Shown one piece after another: positions 1 through 9,610 of a DNA stretch of 64,000 bases. Source of the stretch: Amia ocellicauda (Eukaryota; Chordata; Actinopteri; Amiiformes; Amiidae); the NCBI RefSeq assembly GCF_036373705.1, contig NW_027102716.1, positions 1 through 64,000 on the forward strand, read 5' to 3'. A model generated the notes under the pieces. It searched no databases and was not told the DNA's origin. It was given only the letters and a program-made list of their open reading frames with translations. Positions within the stretch are counted from its first letter, which is position 1, and each line of letters opens with the position of its first letter. The position numbers were made by a program, and so were the translations under genes.

Positions 1-126
1 TATAAGAGTATGTTAGAAGTACAACACATTAATAACTTAAACATTCATTTCAAATATACTGTGATTGTATATATCAAATAGCATGTAAAGACTTTAATGT
101 TTTTTTTTTTAAATAAACATTGTTAC

Positions 127-340
127 CAGTCATAATGATCTGCGCTTCATGGACAGGCCATCCACCTTTTGGAGGTTTGTTCGTGTCTCTCCACTCTGCT
201 CTGAAGTTTCGAGTCGTCTCTTCGTCATCATCAGCAATGCTGAATAAATCAAAATTGCGAAAGCAAGCAGTGGGAATCACGCTGTAAGAGTCTTTGTCGA
301 CCCCGCTTTCCCACTTCACCAACGCGTGCATCACCGCCAT
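127..340 (-). CDS. First coding exon of a BEN-family-like gene running off the left edge
   Basis: The frame opens with ATG at 340-338 and reads 71 residues beginning MAVMHALVKWESG, with SYSVIPTACFRNFDL and a WRDTNKPPKGGWPVHEAQI segment. It ends at a good splice donor (ATGACTG then GTAACA), so the exon would end at 127 in phase 1. Short N-terminal domains of the type 'VKW...YSVIP' followed by a tryptophan and 'GWP' are familiar from fish BEN-domain proteins, and a BEN exon on the same strand lies at the other end of this window. I infer that these are two members of a tandem family. The remaining exons would lie to the left. The function is probably nuclear, but that rests only on the family guess. 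Confidence 0.5.
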
Positions 341-744
341 ACTACCTTCACCTTCTCGTCCGTTTTTTCTGCGCGTTTTTCCCCCGACAAGTCACGGCAC
401 AAAAAACAGTCCCGCTCTGCATTCTGGTACTTGGCGTTCTTAATAACACCAACAGGGTGTAATCGCATAGACCACTCGAGTATAAAGTACTACATATCCC
501 ATCTGTTACAGTTTTTTTTCTTCTTCTGAAACTGCAAGCGCACTACATAAAGTTTGGCAAATGAAGAAATTTGGATGATGAGTTTACAATCTTATAAACA
601 GTATTTAAGTAAACCTAGATATGCAATTCCAAAAAGAACAGCATCGAGATGGAGAAACAGGATACAAAAATAATAATACAATGTTTATACTTTTTGTATT
701 TTAATTACAGTATGTAATTATTGCCTTTTGATTTACATTTACAG
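341..744. other. Intergenic stretch between the minus-strand exon and plus-strand candidate exons
   Basis: This is AT-rich sequence with no convincing gene. A short plus-strand frame at 580-678 (MMSLQSYKQYLSKPRYAIP...) reads like protein. It has no visible splice donor before its stop, so I do not call it. If both flanking genes are real, this stretch would hold promoters firing in opposite directions. Confidence 0.4.
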
Positions 745-1767
745 AAAAAGAACGGCGGCAAACGTGGACTACCCAACAAGAAGCAACAAAGTTACTAAAA
801 TATCAGATTCTCAGGTAAGCTTCATGCAGCCATACATGTATAATTATAAAATCAATCCAAAAAATAGACCTTGTTTACCCTACAACTGATTTGAGTGTTA
901 ATTCTATTTAAGATATAAAAAAATATTTTGTTTTCTGAACTAATAATCTGTGAACATTCTATTATCTCTATAATTTTAATTAATACATTTATTTTATTAT
1001 TGGTGGAACATTATATTTTTCAGCTCAGATGATTTCACGTACCATCAATTTTTCTGTTAATAAATGTGCAAAAACAAATCAGATGGATAGGCCCCTACAT
1101 ATGAACATTAAGTTAAAGGCCTAGAGTGAGTGTTCTTCACTTCCAGTCATGGCGGGCCACAATCCAGCTCTTTGTAACTCATCAACAACCAAAGACCTGG
1201 GAAAAGGGTTAAATGGCTTCAGTTAAGCCAATTAGGTAATTAAGAGCTCAACTGGAAAAAAAACAGCAGGCATAGGGGTACTTTAGGACCACAGTCACTG
1301 ATATAACCTACAATGTTGTTGTAATGAAAATCAGCAGACAGTGGGCCTCCTCCAGGACTAAGGTTGAGAAGCACTGGTCTTGAAGACCACAATAACAATC
1401 GACCTCAAGGGCTAGGGATATTCGAGGTGATGCTAAACCAGTCCTGAATGTTTAAATATAATGTTATTTTCTTGTAGTGTGCCGTTGCTGTTAATGCAAC
1501 CAGTTATATTGAGCCATCAAATACAGAAGCTGACGAAAGACATCAACATGTAAATTTAGTTGTAAATTTAAAGTGTGTGTGAAAAGTATTTTGTATATGG
1601 AGATTAACCCATAGTTTCACAGATAAATTGTGGACCAGTGATATTCAGGATCTTCAAAACAAGTCCTGAATGCTCAAACTTAACACTTCTTTTTTTAGAG
1701 TGTCGTTGCTATCAATCCAGCCAGTGATGTGGAGCCATCAGATACAGAAGCTGATGAAAAACAACAT
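745..1767 (+). CDS. Three candidate exons of an unidentified gene, two of them tandem duplicates
   Basis: Candidate exons are 745-814, 1478-1549 and 1699-1767. Each is preceded by a pyrimidine-rich stretch ending in AG and followed by GTAAGC or GTAAAT. They read in one continuous frame with phase-0 junctions: about 23, 24 and 23 residues. The second (CAVAVNATSYIEPSNTEADE...) and third (SVVAINPASDVEPSDTEADE...) are clearly duplicates, and the intron sequence just upstream of both (AGTCCTGAATG...) is duplicated too. No start codon exon was found. The next segment begins right after a TTTACAG at 1853 with a LINE fragment, so the gene probably ends here as a relic. An acidic, Ser/Glu-rich linker of this type also occurs in the BEN gene at the right edge, but homology is not shown. 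Confidence 0.4.
1085..1385. repeat. Interspersed repeat, possibly a non-autonomous DNA transposon (MITE-like)
   Basis: It sits in the intron between candidate exons 1 and 2. The left end carries CTTCACTTCCAGTCATGG and the right end carries CCTCCAGGACTAAGGTTGAG. These ends resemble the 'caggaccagggttgagaacc' type ends of common fish interspersed repeats and are roughly inverted relative to each other. There is no coding capacity. The family is not resolved. Confidence 0.4.
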
Positions 1768-1853
1768 GTAAATTTCCTAAATTAATATGGTGCATCAAAA
1801 TACTTATTTAGCACTTTCAACTGTTTCTTTGTGATTCCTAAAATTACTTTACA

Positions 1854-2580
1854 GGCTGGGGCTGGGGGAAGACACTGCGCCCGCCTGGAGAAGCCTGTAC
1901 AAGCCCCCCTCAATAAGAGAGCTGGCAATCTGCAGTGGAGGGTGTTACACACCATTATTGCTGTCAATTCTTTTATTACTGTTCTTAACCCTGCTGTGTC
2001 CGACGCCTGCCCATTCTGTGCTCAGAGAGAGACCGTGTTTCACTGTTTCAGCACTTGCTCTCGGTTGTCACCCATTTTTAGTCTTTTAACTCGTCTTTTT
2101 ACTGATCTTAACCTGATTTTTAACACAAAGGTTTTTATTTTAGGGGCGCGATACACCAGAAGGACCAAACATGTGGACCAGCTGGTAAACTTCTTGCTGG
2201 GCCAGGCTAAAATGGCCGTCTATAAGACTAGGAAGAACAGAGTGTGTGGGGAGGGCAGTGAGGATGCAGTGAGAGTGTTTGCCATGCTGGTCAAGTGCAG
2301 AGTCAGACTAGAGTTTAACTATTACAGGCTGATGAATGATTTGGAGAGTTTTGAACAGGTCTGGTGTATTAATGATGCCCTTTGTGAATTGTATGACGGG
2401 GAGTTGGTTTTTATTATGTAATTCATTTATAGGGTTTAGTATTTGATGGTTGTTTTGTTGTGTGTATTGGGTTGCTTTCTTTAAAAGTGTACAGATCAGT
2501 GGCGGAGTTAATGCTTGTTGGGGGGAGACAAACAAAGGGGAACACTATTTTTTATTTATTTATTTATTTTCTTTTGTATG
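1854..2580 (+). mobile_element. Tx1-like LINE, 5'-truncated 3' end of ORF2
   Basis: The frame to 2421 encodes the C-terminal end of a Tx1-type ORF2 protein. Recognisable stretches are APLNKRAGNLQWRVLH, a CPFCAQRETVFHCF metal-binding-like motif, FILGARYTRR and VNFLLGQAKMAVYKTRKN. The frame ends at a stop at 2419-2421, followed by an AT-rich 3' region with a TTTATTTATTTA run. Endonuclease and reverse transcriptase are absent, which is the usual 5' truncation. The junction lies just after a TTTACAG that could act as a splice acceptor for the upstream exons. A Tx1-like ORF1 fragment lies at 62300-62908 in the same orientation. Confidence 0.75.
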
Positions 2581-2619
2581 AATTATTGCGTGTTGCAAAC
2601 AGGCAATGAAGTCTGATAA

Positions 2620-3164
2620 AAGTCAAAAAGTCTCTCTCTCTCTCACACACACACACACAGCCAGCAAGACACACAGAGCCAGCCAGCTCAGCGATGACAT
2701 CACAAACATCTCTCTCAGGTGACTCCTATGACATCACAGAGCACGTACATTCCGTTGCTTGCCGTCTGTCAACCACTCAGTCACTGCCAGCCAGACTGGC
2801 TGGCTGACTGGATGGTGGGGCTGCTTGCTGCTGCTGCGTACCTTAGCAAGCTTATTTGCTTGACCGGCCTTCCTCCTCCGCCCACATGCCCACCTATGTC
2901 CGATCTGCTGTTCACCTGGATCACAGCTCCGCCCCAACAAGGCAGAGCCTCCCAAGAATGGTACAAACTCACCCACGATCCCCTCCACGGAAAGCTATAG
3001 CAAAAGGCAAAAGCATTATACGTAATGAAGAGGAACCCGAGTCCAAGACGCATCCGACCAGCCATACATATTTGTGTGTATTAAAGATCACATTTTATTA
3101 CATTTAGATTTTCTGTACTTTATTACATCTTTTTGTGATTTTTAAATGTATTGTTTCTTTTCCT

Positions 3165-3170
<6 letters not shown>
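2620..3170 (+). repeat. Block A: short non-autonomous LINE-like repeat, copy 1
   Basis: After a short (TC)n(AC)n run, the sequence matches the block A copies at 9357-9610, 16640-17342, 22845-23440, 23925-24611 and 46266-46378. Shared landmarks are GCGATGACATCAC, ACGTACATTCCGTTGCTTGC, TTGACCGGCCTTCCTCC and CACAGCTCCGCCCCAACAAG. The middle of the 3' half is missing or replaced here (about 2995-3060), but the 3' part (AAAGATCACATTTTATTAC) is present. It ends in (TGTA)n. It encodes no protein of its own in this part. Confidence 0.65.
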
Positions 3171-3198
<28 letters not shown>

Positions 3199-3385
3199 TG
3201 TGTGTGTGTGTCTGTGTGAAAGTGTATGTGTTTGTGTGTCTCTGTGTGAAAGTGAGTGTGTGTGTGTCTGTCTCTGTGTTTGTGTGTCTGTCTCTGTGTG
3301 AAAGTGAGTGTGTGTGCGTGTGTCTGTCTGTGAAAGTGTGTGTGTGTGTGTGGGTGTGACAGTGTGTATGAGTGTCTGTCTGTCA
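3170..3385 (+). repeat. (TGTA)n followed by GT/GTCT-rich microsatellite
   Basis: A TATG run at 3170-3200 passes into long GTGTGT, GTCTGTCT and GTGAAAGTG repeats. Similar repeats flank the same Tc1 piece at 6650-6750 and 54400-54610. Confidence 0.8.
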
Positions 3386-3795
3386 TGTAACTCGCACATC
3401 TGTGAGGGCACCATTTTTGCAGAAAGAGATGTACACATTTTGGAGCAACATATGCTGCCATCCAGACATCGTCTTTTCCAGGGACGTCCCTGCATTTTTC
3501 AGCAGGATAACGCCAAACCACATTCTGCCCAGATTACAAGCGCATGGTTGCGTAGGCAGAGAGTGCGGGTGCTAGCATGGCCTGCCTGCAGTCCTGACCT
3601 GTCTCCGAATTGAGAATGTGTGGCGCACTATGAAGTGCAAATTAAGACAACGAAGGCCCTGTGCAGTTGCGCAGCTGAGGAAATGCATAATGGATGAATG
3701 GGGGGAAATCCCACTTGCTAAACTTAACCAAGTGGTGTCTTCAGTGCCCAAGTGCTTAATAAGTGTTATTAAAAGAAAAGGTGATGTTACATAGT
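3386..3795 (+). mobile_element. Tc1-family transposase, C-terminal fragment
   Basis: The sequence encodes the second half of a Tc1-type DDE transposase: SHICEGTI, then ILEQHMLPS, FQGRPCIFQQDNAKPHS with the second catalytic Asp, WPACSPDLSPN, then ENVWRTMKCKLRQRRP and CLISVIKRKGDVT with a stop near 3792. The frame shifts between SPN and ENVW, where the family has SPNIENVW, so two bases are missing. The N-terminal half and both terminal inverted repeats are absent. This family differs from the Tc1 copies at 29.6 and 54.7 kb. Confidence 0.75.
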
Positions 3796-4076
3796 GGTAA
3801 ACAGTCGACTGTCCTAACTTTCTTGATTTCTTTTCACTGCTAATGAGATGCTGTAGAGTGAGTTAGTTATATTGCTTTCAGGAGCTCTAATCGTATTGAT
3901 GAGTTCATGCAGCATTTGTAATTGAATTTCAAAAAGAAATCCTTGCTGTCTGGCCTGTGTGTATGAGATGTACTCTGTCAATCTTTGGCTAACAACTGAA
4001 ACATTGGTAGAACAGAAATGGCAACATAAAAAAGAAAAGTACATTTTAAAAGAGCACATTAAATAGGATGAATATA
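3796..4076. other. No gene seen
   Basis: No open frame of interest, no RNA gene and no recognised repeat lies between the Tc1 fragment and the TA target of the next transposon. Confidence 0.4.
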
Positions 4077-4146
4077 CAGTTTTTTACAATCACTTTGTCA
4101 CTAATTTCAGAACCTTGATGTCATTTTTCAAAACTCTAGACACAAA
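4077..4146 (+). repeat. Left terminal inverted repeat of the IS630-like transposon
   Basis: It is inverted relative to about 6240-6311. Shared core: TTTTTTACAATCACTTTG, then TTTCAGAACCTTGATGTCAT and CAAAACTCTAGACAC. A few mismatches are seen. Confidence 0.75.
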
Positions 4147-4840
4147 ACTCAAAACGGTCATCACTTGTAACACAGGCTGTCCAATGTTCAAAACATTGCA
4201 TTGTGCATTCATATCTTTAAAGAAACCTTGCACTTGCAGACTTGTTGGTTCAAATAATTCATTTATCATGAAATACCATAGTAACATTTATTTAGATCAC
4301 CCACACAGAAGATACCGATAGTTTCACTGTGTAGTTGTTCGTACAATCATTAAATATTGTAGTACAAAATATGTGATACATGTTTCATTATGGTACTACA
4401 CATAAATACATCACTGTAAAAGGACTAGTAGAGAGAATACTACAGACACAGTGGAATCATTGAACAAAATCTGAAATGTATTGATGCAATACAATCAAAT
4501 CACACCATAGGTTTCTTTGAATCCATGCAAAAATAATTAGCTACAAAAACGAACAAAACTACAGTAAAATGTCAACTGCAGTGTTCCTCACCTGGCTTAG
4601 TGTAAAAAGCAAAACAAAGGATTGATTACTGTACTTCTAAATTTCCAACAGCCCTGTGTTCAGGTTCAGGTTCTCACAACCATTTTTCACAAGAGGCATC
4701 TTGAAACTGAACATACCTGAACATACTCAGTCATCAGCTGCTTCACTCTGTCTGCATTTCTTTCAAAAGGCACACTATACTCTGTGCTACACATTGGTAT
4801 GCAGTATACAGTCATTTGACAATTGAGAGTAGCCTAATGT

Positions 4841-5251
4841 TTAGTGCATGCTGAAGACTTGCCGCTTCTCAGTACGGACATTTCTGATGATTGAGGCCAC
4901 AGTTGATCCTGAGTTGATTCTGAGGTTTGATTGAATCATTGTAGCTGCCTCAGTCATGGTCATGCCATGATTTACAACATGTTCTACAACTATTTCTCGG
5001 ATTTCACTGGACACTATTTGCTGTTGCTGCCGCTGTCTGGTCCGTGGCCTTGTCCTCTACCACGTTCCCCCAACACCTCTCAAATGAGGCCCATGGCTGC
5101 CTCTCTGGTGAGGCCTAAGCCCTCCTCTATGACGAGGCCCACGACCACCTCTCAGAAGGGGTGCATGTCCCCTTCCATTCCTTTGACCACCACGTCTTCC
5201 TCCTCCCACTGCTTGACCTCTATTGTGACCTGGATGACTTGCCGGCTCCAT
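4841..5251 (-). pseudogene. N-terminal remnant of an IS630-like transposase
   Basis: From MEPASHPGHNRGQAV at 5251, a Gly/Arg-rich leader is followed by one in-frame TAG near 5058. The same frame then continues with a helix-turn-helix-like region: VSSEIREIVVEHVVNHGMTM, EAATMIQSNLR and STVASIIRNVR. It ends at a stop at 4841-4843. The Gly/Arg-rich leader followed by 'EIRxxVVxHVxNHG' is familiar from fish IS630-like transposases of about 300-400 residues. No DDE domain follows. Confidence 0.55.
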
Positions 5252-5394
5252 GTTATCACTGTGTTGCTGGGGTGGATAGCACTCATTTCACTCGATACTC
5301 GTACCACAATGTGAAATCAATCATCAATAACCAGTTGGCAGTATTGGAAAAGCAATTACAAGGGCCTGCATACATACAGTAATGTCAAATCTGA

Positions 5395-5822
5395 TGTGGA
5401 AGAACAATCATCTTCAACCAGGTTGGAGCGTTAGTTGCAATGCCTTTAATACACGCAGCGTGGAGAGGAACAGTGACTCAAGAAGATCCCAAAGTCGCTC
5501 TGCCTTCATTTTAACAGTCAGAGCTTTTATACACAAAAATCAAAGAGCTGGTTATAATCAGAAAGTCATTACTATGTTATCTTAAAAGTTAGCTAAGCAG
5601 AATTTATATCATTATAGGACAGAGTTCATAGATCAACACATGGATTAGGGAGCAGGCACTTCAATCATACTGTTTGACATTGTCTCCAAGATTCTCATCG
5701 TAAATAACAAGCAGAAATCAAACTACCTTCTGGCCTGACCTTCTAGCTTGACCTTATCTTTCTTAAGTATACAAGAGAGAAAAACAGGTATTAGAGAAAG
5801 AATTTCTAACTTTCCTTCCACA
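5395..5822 (-). mobile_element. Solo LTR of a retrovirus-like element (fossil)
   Basis: This 428-bp unit is bounded by TGTGGAAG and CTTCCACA. It is flanked by a 4-bp direct repeat CTGA at 5391-5394 and 5823-5826. Read on the minus strand it has TATAAAAGC followed by ATTAAAGG, fitting a promoter and polyadenylation region. Its first 265 bp or so recur as truncated LTR fragments at 8907-9172, 17508-17714, 23632-23905 and 46559-46830. It lies inside the IS630-like transposon. Confidence 0.8.
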
Positions 5823-5908
5823 CTGAAAACATGGTGTGGAAAAGTGCTACATGATGATGAATGATGATGAAATATTACATCCATAGATAATGTAGTCCAA
5901 CTGGTTCA

Positions 5909-6650
5909 TGCTCCTCGGTTATTGGTGTCAATGGATCTCATTATCCTGAAACTTTCATGATCGAAACATGGAATACTGTTCGTCAGTTTCCATAAAACTA
6001 TGAATTAAGAGTAATGCAACAGTCACTTATCATTTTGAGCAGCTGTATCAATTGATAGTTAGATCTTTGTAATGAAATGAATAGACAGTGATCTCAGATG
6101 TAATGTGTGAATTGCATTTTGAAATGGTAATACTTTGACGTTAAGTTGTATCATTTTAGTTCAATGAACAAATGATCTGAGGTTGATGTGTATTGTATCC
6201 AAGCAATTGAAAAATGTGCATTTTGATCATCGGGTGTGAGTTTTGTGTCTAGAGTTTTGAAAAATGACATCAAGGTTCTGAAATGAGTGCCAAAGTGATT
6301 GTAAAAAAGTGTAATATCAGGGGACAGTGGCTATTACTGATCTGGCCTTCCGTGGCCTCTGTATTAATGTAACAGGTCACATTGTATGTGTACACTGATA
6401 CTTGATAGTATAATATAGTACAAGTAAAAAACATACATAGGTATCATAGAAGTATTTTGCAGAAATGATTATGGATACTTATCAAAATGGAGAGGAAATG
6501 CTAAATCCAGTCTCCCCAGGCTGAGCTTCTATTGCTACACCTGCTAAGTGGCTGCTGGCCCCACTATATGGATAGAGCCACACCAAGTACAAGAGTCTCC
6601 CCATTGCTATTTATATCTCCCTATCCAGTCTTCTATACGTGTCAGGTATA
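5909..6650. repeat. Segment duplicated at 53341-54100
   Basis: The right part of the IS630-like element and about 340 bp of flanking DNA beyond its TA (up to GTGTCAGG) are repeated nearly base for base at 53341-54100. Because flanking DNA is included, this is a segmental duplication and not a second transposon insertion. The left partner pair is 5184-5394 with 48657-48874. Confidence 0.8.
6312..6650. other. Flank of the IS630-like transposon, no gene
   Basis: Non-coding sequence shared with 53767-54100. Its origin is unknown. Confidence 0.4.
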
Positions 6651-6883
6651 CAAGTGTGTGTGTGTGTGTGTGTGTCTGTCTGTCTGTCTGTCTGTGAAAG
6701 TGTGTGTGTGTGTGTGTGTGTGAAAGTGTGTGTGAGTGTCTGTCTGTCTGTCTGTCATGTAACTTGCACATCTGTTAGGGCACCATTAATGCAGAGATGT
6801 ACACATATTGTTTATTTTCCATATATATGTATGTATGTATGTATGCATGTCCAATTGCTTTGACAATACAAATGCACTGAATT

Positions 6884-6917
<34 letters not shown>

Positions 6918-6925
6918 TGCTAAGG
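6650..6925 (+). repeat. GT-rich microsatellite, short Tc1 scrap, (ATGT)n, LINE tail and (GA)n
   Basis: The order is (GTGT/GTCT)n at 6655-6754, a 55-bp scrap of the Tc1 coding region (CACATCTGTTAGGGCACCAT), (ATGT)n at 6826-6848, the tail motif CCAATTGCTTTGACAATAC, and (GA)n at 6889-6916. The same joints recur elsewhere in the window. Confidence 0.7.
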
Positions 6926-6976
6926 CACATTTGTAACATAAATTAGGGAACATTTGAAACATGCTTAGGGAACATT

Positions 6977-8865
6977 CATAAGAACATAAGAACATAAGAA
7001 CATAAGAAAGTTTACAAACGAGAGGAGGCCATTCGACCCATCATGCTCGTTTGGTGTCCATTAATATCTAAGTGATCCATGGATCCTATCCAGTCTATTT
7101 TGAAATGTTCCCAAACTTTCAGCTTCTACCACTTTCCATCTTGAATGCCTTGAAGCCCAATTTCCATTTGTTGTCCCCTGGTGCGTGTGTCCCTGCTGAT
7201 CTGGAAAAGCTCCTCTGGTTTGAGGAACCTTTCATGATTTTGAAGACTTGGATCAAGTACCCACGTAATCTCCTCTGTTCCAGGGTGAAAAGGTTCAGTT
7301 CCCTCAGTCTCTCCGAGTAGGACTTTCCCTTCAGACCTGGAATAAGTCTGGTTGCTCTCCTCTGAACTGTCTCTAAAGCAGCAATATCCTTCTTGAAGTG
7401 TGGTGCCCAGAACTGTACACAGTATTCCAGATGAGGTCTAGCGCATTGTACTGTCTTAACATTACTTAAATTCTACACTTTTGACGATATACCCTAGCAT
7501 TCTGTATGCCTTTTGTATTGCTTCCCCACATTGTTTGGATGGAGAAAGTGAATCCACATAGATTCCTAGGTCTTTCTCATGCATTACTTCATCTAGATCT
7601 GTACCTCCCATAGTGTAATTATAGTGGACATTTTTGTTTTACTGCATGTATTACCTTGCACTTGTCCACATTGAATTTCATTTGCCAGGTGTCAGCCCAC
7701 AACTGAATTTATCTAAGTTCCTCTGAATAGCATGTGCTGCCAAGATTGTATCTGCTAAGCCACCTATTTTAGTATCATCTGCAAATTTGACAAGGTTGCT
7801 AAGTATCCCAGAGTCCAGATCATTAATATAGATTAGAAAAAGCAAAGGCCCTAGTACTGATCCCTGTGGAACTCCACTAACAACCTCACTCCAGTTAGAA
7901 GTGACTCCTCTAATCTGTTTCCTATACATCAACCAGTTCATAATCCATCTACTTACATTACCCTGAATGCCTACAGCTTCCAATTTGAGGATCAGTCTTT
8001 GGTGTGGAACCTTATCAAAAGCTTTTTGGAAATCTAAGTATATCATATCATATGCTTTCACGTGATCTACAGCTGCAGTTGCATGTTCAAAAAAATGTAT
8101 TAAGTTAGTAAGACATGATCTGCCTCGTCTAAACCCATGTTGACTATCTCCAAGAATATGGTTTTCATTGAGATGCTCCTCTATTTTCTGTCTAATAATT
8201 TTTTCCAACATTTTACAGGTGATGCAGGTGAGACTGATTGGTCTGTAATTTCCTGGCTCAGTTTTGTCCCCTTTCTTGTGGATTGGTATGAAATTTGCTG
8301 TCTTCCAGTCAGTGGGAACATCCCCTGTTCTAAGTGTCATTTGAAATAATCGAGTTAACGGCCTATACATAATTTCCCTCATTTCTTTAAGTACTGTTGG
8401 AAATATCCCATCTGGCCCAGGTGATTTGTTTGATTTTAATTCTGCTAGTCCCTTTAGTACCTCCTCCTCATTTATCCTGATCTCTCTTAGGGTTTGACTG
8501 GATTGATTGTCAACCTGTGGCATGTCATCTGTTTTTTCTTTTGTAAAAACCTCTGTGAAATACTCATATAGAATATTTGCCACATCTTGTTCGTTTTCCA
8601 AGATACCTCCATTTTTGCCCTTTATCTGTTTCACCTCCTCCTTAATTGACCGCTTGCTGTTGTAATTTTGAAAAAAGCTCATTGCATTGGTTGTAGCTCC
8701 AAGAGCTATGTTTCTTTCTATTTCCCTCTTTGCTTTCCTGATCCCTTTCTTAAGATCTCTTTGCAGCTCAACATATTCTATGTATTTTGTTTCATCACCA
8801 TCCCTTTTGTATGTGCTATACAACATTTTCTTCCTCTTTATATTTTTTTGCATGCCTCTGGTTTG
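6977..8865 (-). mobile_element. CR1-like LINE, 5'-truncated, with octamer tail
   Basis: It is read on the minus strand from about 8865 to 6977. The reverse transcriptase is recognisable (see the pseudogene entry). It is followed by a CR1-like C-terminal region with [31 protein letters not shown] and [19 protein letters not shown] between about 7450 and 7200. The element ends in three to four copies of TTATGTTC, a tail type known for CR1/L2 LINEs. The 5' end abuts an (ATGT)n run, and the endonuclease is absent. Confidence 0.8.
7678..8865 (-). pseudogene. Reverse transcriptase of the CR1-like LINE (broken)
   Basis: The open frame covers most of the RT. Visible motifs are SNKSPGPDGIFPTVLKEM, KKGDKTEPGNYRPISLT, QHGFRRGRSCLTNL, IYLDFQKAFDKVPHQRL, GVPQGSVLGPLLFLIYIND and VKFADDTKIGG with the catalytic FADD. 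The frame stops after GLTPGK at 7678. The C-terminal part continues in other frames, so frameshifts separate RT from the rest. The start in the frame reads through the (ATGT)n run and is not a real start. Confidence 0.8.
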
Positions 8866-8906
8866 TATGTATGTATGTATGTATGTATGTATGTATGTAT
8901 GTATGT
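8866..8906 (+). repeat. (ATGT)n microsatellite
   Basis: About ten ATGT units sit at the joint between the CR1 relic and the LTR fragment. Confidence 0.9.
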
Positions 8907-9172
8907 GTGGAAGGAAAGTTAGAAATTCTTTTCTCACAACTGTTTTTCTCTCTTGTATACTTAAGAAAGATAAGGTCAAGCTAGAAGGTCAGGAGGCCAT
9001 AAGGTAGTTTGATTTCTCTTTGTTATTTACAATGAGACCCTTGGAGACAATGTCAAACAGAATGACCTACGTGCCTGTTCCCTAATACCATGTATAGACC
9101 TATGAACTCTGTTCGATAATGATATATGTTCTGCTTAGTTAGCCTTTAAGATAACATAGTAATGACTTTCTA
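8907..9172 (+). mobile_element. LTR fragment, first 265 bp (fossil)
   Basis: It begins TGTGGAAGGAAAG and matches the first part of the solo LTR at 5395-5822. It ends after GACTTTCTAGC, directly before (ATGT)n. The same end point is seen in the copies at 17508, 23632 and 46559. Confidence 0.75.
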
Positions 9173-9185
9173 GCATGTATGTATG

Positions 9186-9231
<46 letters not shown>

Positions 9232-9242
9232 AATGTATGTAT
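9173..9242 (+). repeat. (ATGT)n(AT)n microsatellite
   Basis: ATGT units surround about 18 AT repeats. Confidence 0.9.
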
Positions 9243-9279
9243 GTCCAATTGCTTTTGACAATACAAATGAATTGAGAGG

Positions 9280-9312
<33 letters not shown>

Positions 9313-9610
9313 TGACAAACAGAAAAACAGACACACACACAAACACACACACACACAGAGCCAGCCAGCCCGCCAGCCAGCCAGCCAGCCAGCCAGCTCA
9401 GCGATGACATCACGAGCCTCTCTCAGCTGACTGCTATGACATCACAGAGCACGTACATTCCGTTGCTTGCCGTCTGTCAACCACTCAGTCACTGCCAGCC
9501 AGACTGGCTGGCTGGCTGGATGTGGGGGCTGCTTGCTGCTGCTGCGTACCTTAGCAAGCTTATTTGCTTGACCGGCCTTCCTACTCCTCTGCCCACATGC
9601 CCACCTATGC
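9243..9610 (+). repeat. LINE tail, (GA)n, (ACAG/CA)n and 5' part of block A
   Basis: The tail motif CAATTGCTTTTGACAATAC is followed by AATGAATTGAG and (GA)n. Then come GACA and CA repeats, CCAGCC repeats and the block A landmarks GCGATGACATCAC, ACGTACATTCCGTTGCTTGC and TTGACCGGCCTTCC. Block A breaks off near 9610. Confidence 0.7.

Larger units (their letters stand above)
4077..6311 (-). mobile_element. IS630/Tc1-mariner-like DNA transposon, internally rearranged, with a solo LTR inside
   Basis: The ends form inverted repeats of about 70 bp. The left end starts with CAGTTTTTTACAATCACTTT (4077) and the right end is its inverse, ending at 6311. Both are flanked by TA (4075-4076 and 6312-6313), as expected for this superfamily. 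The minus strand holds only the N-terminal part of a transposase-like protein (4841-5251). The region where the catalytic domain should be (4077-4840) is non-coding, so the copy cannot be autonomous. A solo LTR is inserted at 5395-5822. Parts of this element plus its right flank recur at 48657-48874 and 53341-54100. Confidence 0.65.

Noticed and set aside
580-678. Short plus-strand peptide MMSLQSYKQYLSKPRYAIP...
   Set aside because: It reads like protein, but there is no splice donor before the stop and no match I can name; left uncalled.
2719-3065. Overlapping frames of 70-95 codons in block A copies
   Set aside because: They recur in several block A copies but differ in frame and ends; no protein family is recognised apart from the short LINE ORF2 end.
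3135-3521. Val/Cys-rich and His/Thr-rich frames over 3135-3521, 6639-6863, 9135-9413, 17309-17547, 23405-23671
   Set aside because: They are translations of (GT)n, (GA)n, (CA)n and (ATGT)n microsatellites.
8668-9007. Plus-strand frames opposite the CR1 reverse transcriptase
   Set aside because: Antisense of a clear RT frame.
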